Position numbers and translations under genes: made by a program. The notes beneath the pieces were generated by a model. It searched no databases and was not told where the DNA came from. It saw only the letters and a list, made by a program, of their open reading frames with translations. A stretch of 64,000 nt of DNA from NCBI RefSeq assembly GCF_009873495.1, contig NZ_CP046703.1:5546501-5610500 (forward strand), read 5' to 3'. This document shows positions 61,617-64,000 of the stretch, piece by piece; position 1 is the first letter of the stretch, and the number at the start of each line of letters is the position of its first letter. The DNA comes from Nostoc sp. ATCC 53789. GTDB taxonomy: Bacteria; Cyanobacteriota; Cyanobacteriia; Cyanobacteriales; Nostocaceae.

Positions 61617-62042
61617 TTAGACATCGCTCAATCTGCCTTTGCCGTTAGTTACAGTTTGGGTGGGTTGAGTGACGGGAACCGTTACAACTATAGGAACTTG
61701 TGAAATAGATTTTTTACTCGTACTCCGCTTTCGGTTAGAGCCACCTGCTTTTGAATACTCCATGCTGTTTTTGCCGTAGACAGTTGCAACTGCACTAAGC
61801 ATCCTCTCAGATAGTTCCGAGAGTCCTCTATCCATCTGATTCATCGTCTTACGAGATTCCTCAAGATGAGACAGCAGGGTATTATGGGCTTCTAGCGTGG
61901 CGCGGGTATTATCAATGAAGCGGGTATAAGCTTCAATTGTTAATCCGTGCCCTAAATCCAAGTTCTCATTAATGGATTTAAGCAGTGCAAGACGGCGTTG
62001 AGCTTTGTCTACAGCCGCAGAACCGCGAGTTTTTAAAGACAT
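61617..62042 (-). CDS. Hypothetical coiled-coil protein (141 aa)
   Basis: 141 residues. The N-terminal ~100 residues are helical with heptad-like spacing (AVDKAQRRLALLKSINENLD, RATLEAHNTLLSHLEESRK, MDRGLSELSERMLSAVATVY). A basic, serine-rich linker follows (SNRKRSTSKKS) and then a Val/Pro/Thr-rich tail with VPIVVTVPVTQPTQT-like composition. No known domain. The last codons and the stop lie in a fragment of a small dispersed repeat (GCGATGTCTAA). It may be a structural or cell-surface-associated protein; this is not supported further. Confidence 0.65.
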   Translation of the reverse strand: MSLKTRGSAAVDKAQRRLALLKSINENLDLGHGLTIEAYTRFIDNTRATLEAHNTLLSHLEESRKTMNQMDRGLSELSERMLSAVATVYGKNSMEYSKAGGSNRKRSTSKKSISQVPIVVTVPVTQPTQTVTNGKGRLSDV

Positions 62043-62223
62043 GGTAGATACTTCTTGAATAGTTCTATCTCAACATAGCGGAATGCCTTTCTACGTGAGA
62101 TGAGTAATTTTGTGGATTTAATTAAGAGTTAATTTTGAGAGTTTATCTGTATTTTTACTAATCTATCCATCTGTATTTGCTTATTGTTTCGGGATGAACT
62201 CAATCATTTATGTAACAGCGTCC

Positions 62224-62475
62224 GCCGAAATAGCAAATGCTGTCGCTGAAATAGTAAATGTAGTCGCTGAAATAGCAAATGTAGTCGCTGAAATAGCAAA
62301 TGTAGTCGCCGAAATAGCAAATGTAGTCGCCGAAATAGCAAATGTAGTCGCTGAAATAGCAAATGTAGTCGCTGAAATAGCAAATGCTGTCGCCGAAATA
62401 GCAAATGCGATCGCTGAAATAGTAAATGTAGTCGCTGAAATAGCAAATGCGATCGCTGAAATAGCAAATGTTGTC
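62224..62475. repeat. 21-bp tandem repeat, twelve copies
   Basis: Twelve units of 21 bp in a row with few substitutions; each contains GAAATAGCAAATG or GAAATAGTAAATG and starts GCTG or GCCG. Because 21 is a multiple of three and no unit carries a stop in these frames, both strands stay open (frames at 62194-62607 and 62204-62542). The + frame would encode A-E-I-A-N-V-V heptads, the minus frame a Leu/His/Phe-rich repeat. Two units contain GCGATCGC. Whether it is translated is unclear. Confidence 0.95.
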
Positions 62476-62746
62476 GCCTGTTATAGAAGAGTGAGTGCGT
62501 TAGCGTTCCGCAGGAAAGGTATCGCTTTACAAAAAACCTCAAAAATAAAGCGATCGCTAGAATGCCCTATCTCTTCACGGCAATGGATGTATAATTACAA
62601 ATCCTGAAACGTAGATAATTATTTCTCCCCTTTCCCTGACTCTTCTGGTCATAATGAGGCTTGCACAAGTGTGATAATTGGTGAAAAAATTGATCGCGAG
62701 AGCCTAATCAGGTATTCTCGTTTGCAAGGGACGCACGAGGAAATCA

Positions 62747-64000
62747 GTGAAAGTTTTAGTTGTAGGTAATGGAGGGCGCGAACACGCTCTGGCATGGAAA
62801 CTGTTGCAATCTAAGCAAGTTGAGCAAGTTGTCTGTGTACCAGGGAATGGGGGAACAGCAAGTATGGAACGTTGCCAGAACTTGCCCCTAGCAGTAGATG
62901 ATTTTGAAGACATCAGCCGATATGCTCTAGAACATGGCATAACTCTAGTAGTAGTTGGGCCAGAGGTACCTCTATCTAAGGGAATCACAGATTACCTTCA
63001 AGATAAAGGATTGATGGTATTTGGCCCAGTCAGAGCGGGAGCGCAAATTGAAGCGAGTAAAGCTTGGGCAAAAGCCCTGATGCAAGAAGCAGGGATTCCG
63101 ACGGCGCGGGCGGCGGTATTTACGGAGGTAGGAGCAGCAAAATCTTACGTCAAATCTCAGGGAGCGCCTATTGTCGTTAAAGCTGATGGCTTGGCAGCTG
63201 GTAAGGGTGTGATAGTAGCTGAAACAGTTGCACAGGCAGAAAGTGCTGTTGATGCAATTTTTCAGGGACAATTTGGTAGTGCTGGTGAATTTGTCGTCAT
63301 TGAAGAATGTTTAATTGGGCAAGAGGTATCAGTTTTAGCATTAACGGATGGGTTAACGATTCGTCCCTTGCTACCCGCTCAAGACCATAAGCGAATTGGT
63401 GAGGGCGATACAGGCGAGAATACTGGTGGTATGGGAGCATATAGCCCAGCACCCATTGCGACACCAGAGTTGATGGCACGGATTCAAACAGAAGTCTTAG
63501 AAAGAGCGATCGCAACCTTACGAGCTAAAGGCATTGATTACCGGGGTGTGCTGTATGCTGGCTTAATGATTGCACCCGATGGCGACTTGAAGGTTTTGGA
63601 ATTTAACTGTCGCTTTGGCGATCCAGAAACCCAGGTGATTTTGCCATTATTAGAAACACCCCTAGAAGAGTTACTTCTAGCCTGTGTACAACAGCGATTA
63701 AGTGAATTACCGCCCATTGCTTGGAAAAAAGGAACATCTGCCACTGTCGTTGCCGCTTCAGGTGGTTATCCCGGAGAATATGAGAAAGGTAAGGTTATTA
63801 CTGGCATTAACAACGCAGAGGTAACAGGAGCAACTGTATTTCATGCAGGTACAAAATTAAACCAGCAACAAGAAGTTGTGACAGATGGGGGTCGAGTATT
63901 AAATGTGACTGGAATCGGAGAAAATTTTGAGCAAGCGATCGCCCAAGCCTACGCAGGGATCAAATATATTCAGTTTGAGGGCATATATTACCGGAGAGAT
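62747..64000 (+). CDS. purD: Phosphoribosylamine-glycine ligase, partial at 3' end
   Basis: GTG start at 62747 with GAGG 6 bases upstream; the frame runs to the window end, giving 418 codons without the stop. The N terminus VKVLVVGNGGREHALAWKL is diagnostic, followed by VVVGPEVPLSKGI, the ATP-grasp strand PIVVKADGLAAGKGVIVAET, HKRIGEGDTGENTGGMGAYS and LEFNCRFGDPETQ, the metal-binding end of the ATP-grasp. PurD joins phosphoribosylamine and glycine with ATP in the second step of purine synthesis. The full protein is usually about 425 residues, so only a few are missing. It is a housekeeping gene outside any local operon. Confidence 0.97.
   Translation, partial: MKVLVVGNGGREHALAWKLLQSKQVEQVVCVPGNGGTASMERCQNLPLAVDDFEDISRYALEHGITLVVVGPEVPLSKGITDYLQDKGLMVFGPVRAGAQIEASKAWAKALMQEAGIPTARAAVFTEVGAAKSYVKSQGAPIVVKADGLAAGKGVIVAETVAQAESAVDAIFQGQFGSAGEFVVIEECLIGQEVSVLALTDGLTIRPLLPAQDHKRIGEGDTGENTGGMGAYSPAPIATPELMARIQTEVLERAIATLRAKGIDYRGVLYAGLMIAPDGDLKVLEFNCRFGDPETQVILPLLETPLEELLLACVQQRLSELPPIAWKKGTSATVVAASGGYPGEYEKGKVITGINNAEVTGATVFHAGTKLNQQQEVVTDGGRVLNVTGIGENFEQAIAQAYAGIKYIQFEGIYYRRD

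Noticed and set aside
62224..62475. CRISPR array
   Set aside because: The 21-bp units follow each other without spacers, so it is a plain tandem repeat.
62204..62542. Minus-strand frame with Leu/His/Phe repeats
   Set aside because: It exists because the 21-bp repeat has no stop in this frame; no start signals, unlikely protein.

Overview
The window comes from a filamentous, Nostoc/Anabaena-type cyanobacterium. The evidence is the very frequent HIP1 octamer (GCGATCGC), many small dispersed repeats and heptanucleotide tandem repeats of the kind known from Nostoc, cyanobacterial gene families such as a CrtD-like carotenoid desaturase, DUF4255/Pvc16 and pentapeptide-repeat proteins, and AT-rich intergenic DNA. 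No rRNA, tRNA or CRISPR array was seen.

Layout. 1-15.5 kb is a surface-polysaccharide locus, all on the + strand: family-2 and family-4 glycosyltransferases, an FkbM methyltransferase, a multi-membrane-span protein likely to be the repeat-unit polymerase, an asparagine synthase-type amidotransferase and a WcaF-type acetyltransferase. Gaps of 3-13 bp from 3.1 to 9.0 kb suggest one operon. At 15.9-17.8 kb lies a secreted, histidine-rich protein of unknown function with a CBM6-like domain. 18.4-22.6 kb holds a TIGR04283-type glycosyltransferase, two tandem TVP38/TMEM64 membrane proteins and a MerA-like flavoprotein disulfide reductase. 22.9-26.8 kb (minus) is a 1306-residue mosaic of four PA14 domains, two Calx-beta domains and a PQQ-type sugar dehydrogenase domain. 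About 2 kb without convincing genes follows, then a short-chain dehydrogenase and a broken ISL3-family transposase.

32.7-40.0 kb holds a PGM1-related ATP-grasp peptide ligase, a Ser/Thr kinase with a long threonine-bearing repeat tail and, divergently, two overlapping genes for contractile-injection-system accessory proteins (Pvc16/DUF4255 and a Pvc15-like AAA ATPase) with no structural tail genes nearby. 40.4-51.5 kb is mostly housekeeping (SAM hydrolase, aspS, crtD-like, saccharopine dehydrogenase-like, Na+/H+ antiporter), interrupted by a 704-residue pentapeptide/glycine-zipper/coiled-coil protein that is a good candidate for an undescribed membrane-active effector. 52.7-60.8 kb has two more glycosyltransferases, a secreted propeller-like protein, an aspartoacylase, an AGE-family epimerase and an Spx/ArsC-like protein. 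The window closes with small hypothetical genes, a 12-copy 21-bp tandem repeat and purD, cut by the window edge.

The intergenic DNA is unusually rich in small mobile sequences. At least four short elements have terminal inverted repeats plus exact flanking direct repeats. One duplicated the stop codon of the gene it landed on. In two places a small dispersed repeat appears to sit in frame inside a conserved enzyme. All calls were made by reading the sequence; no database search was run.
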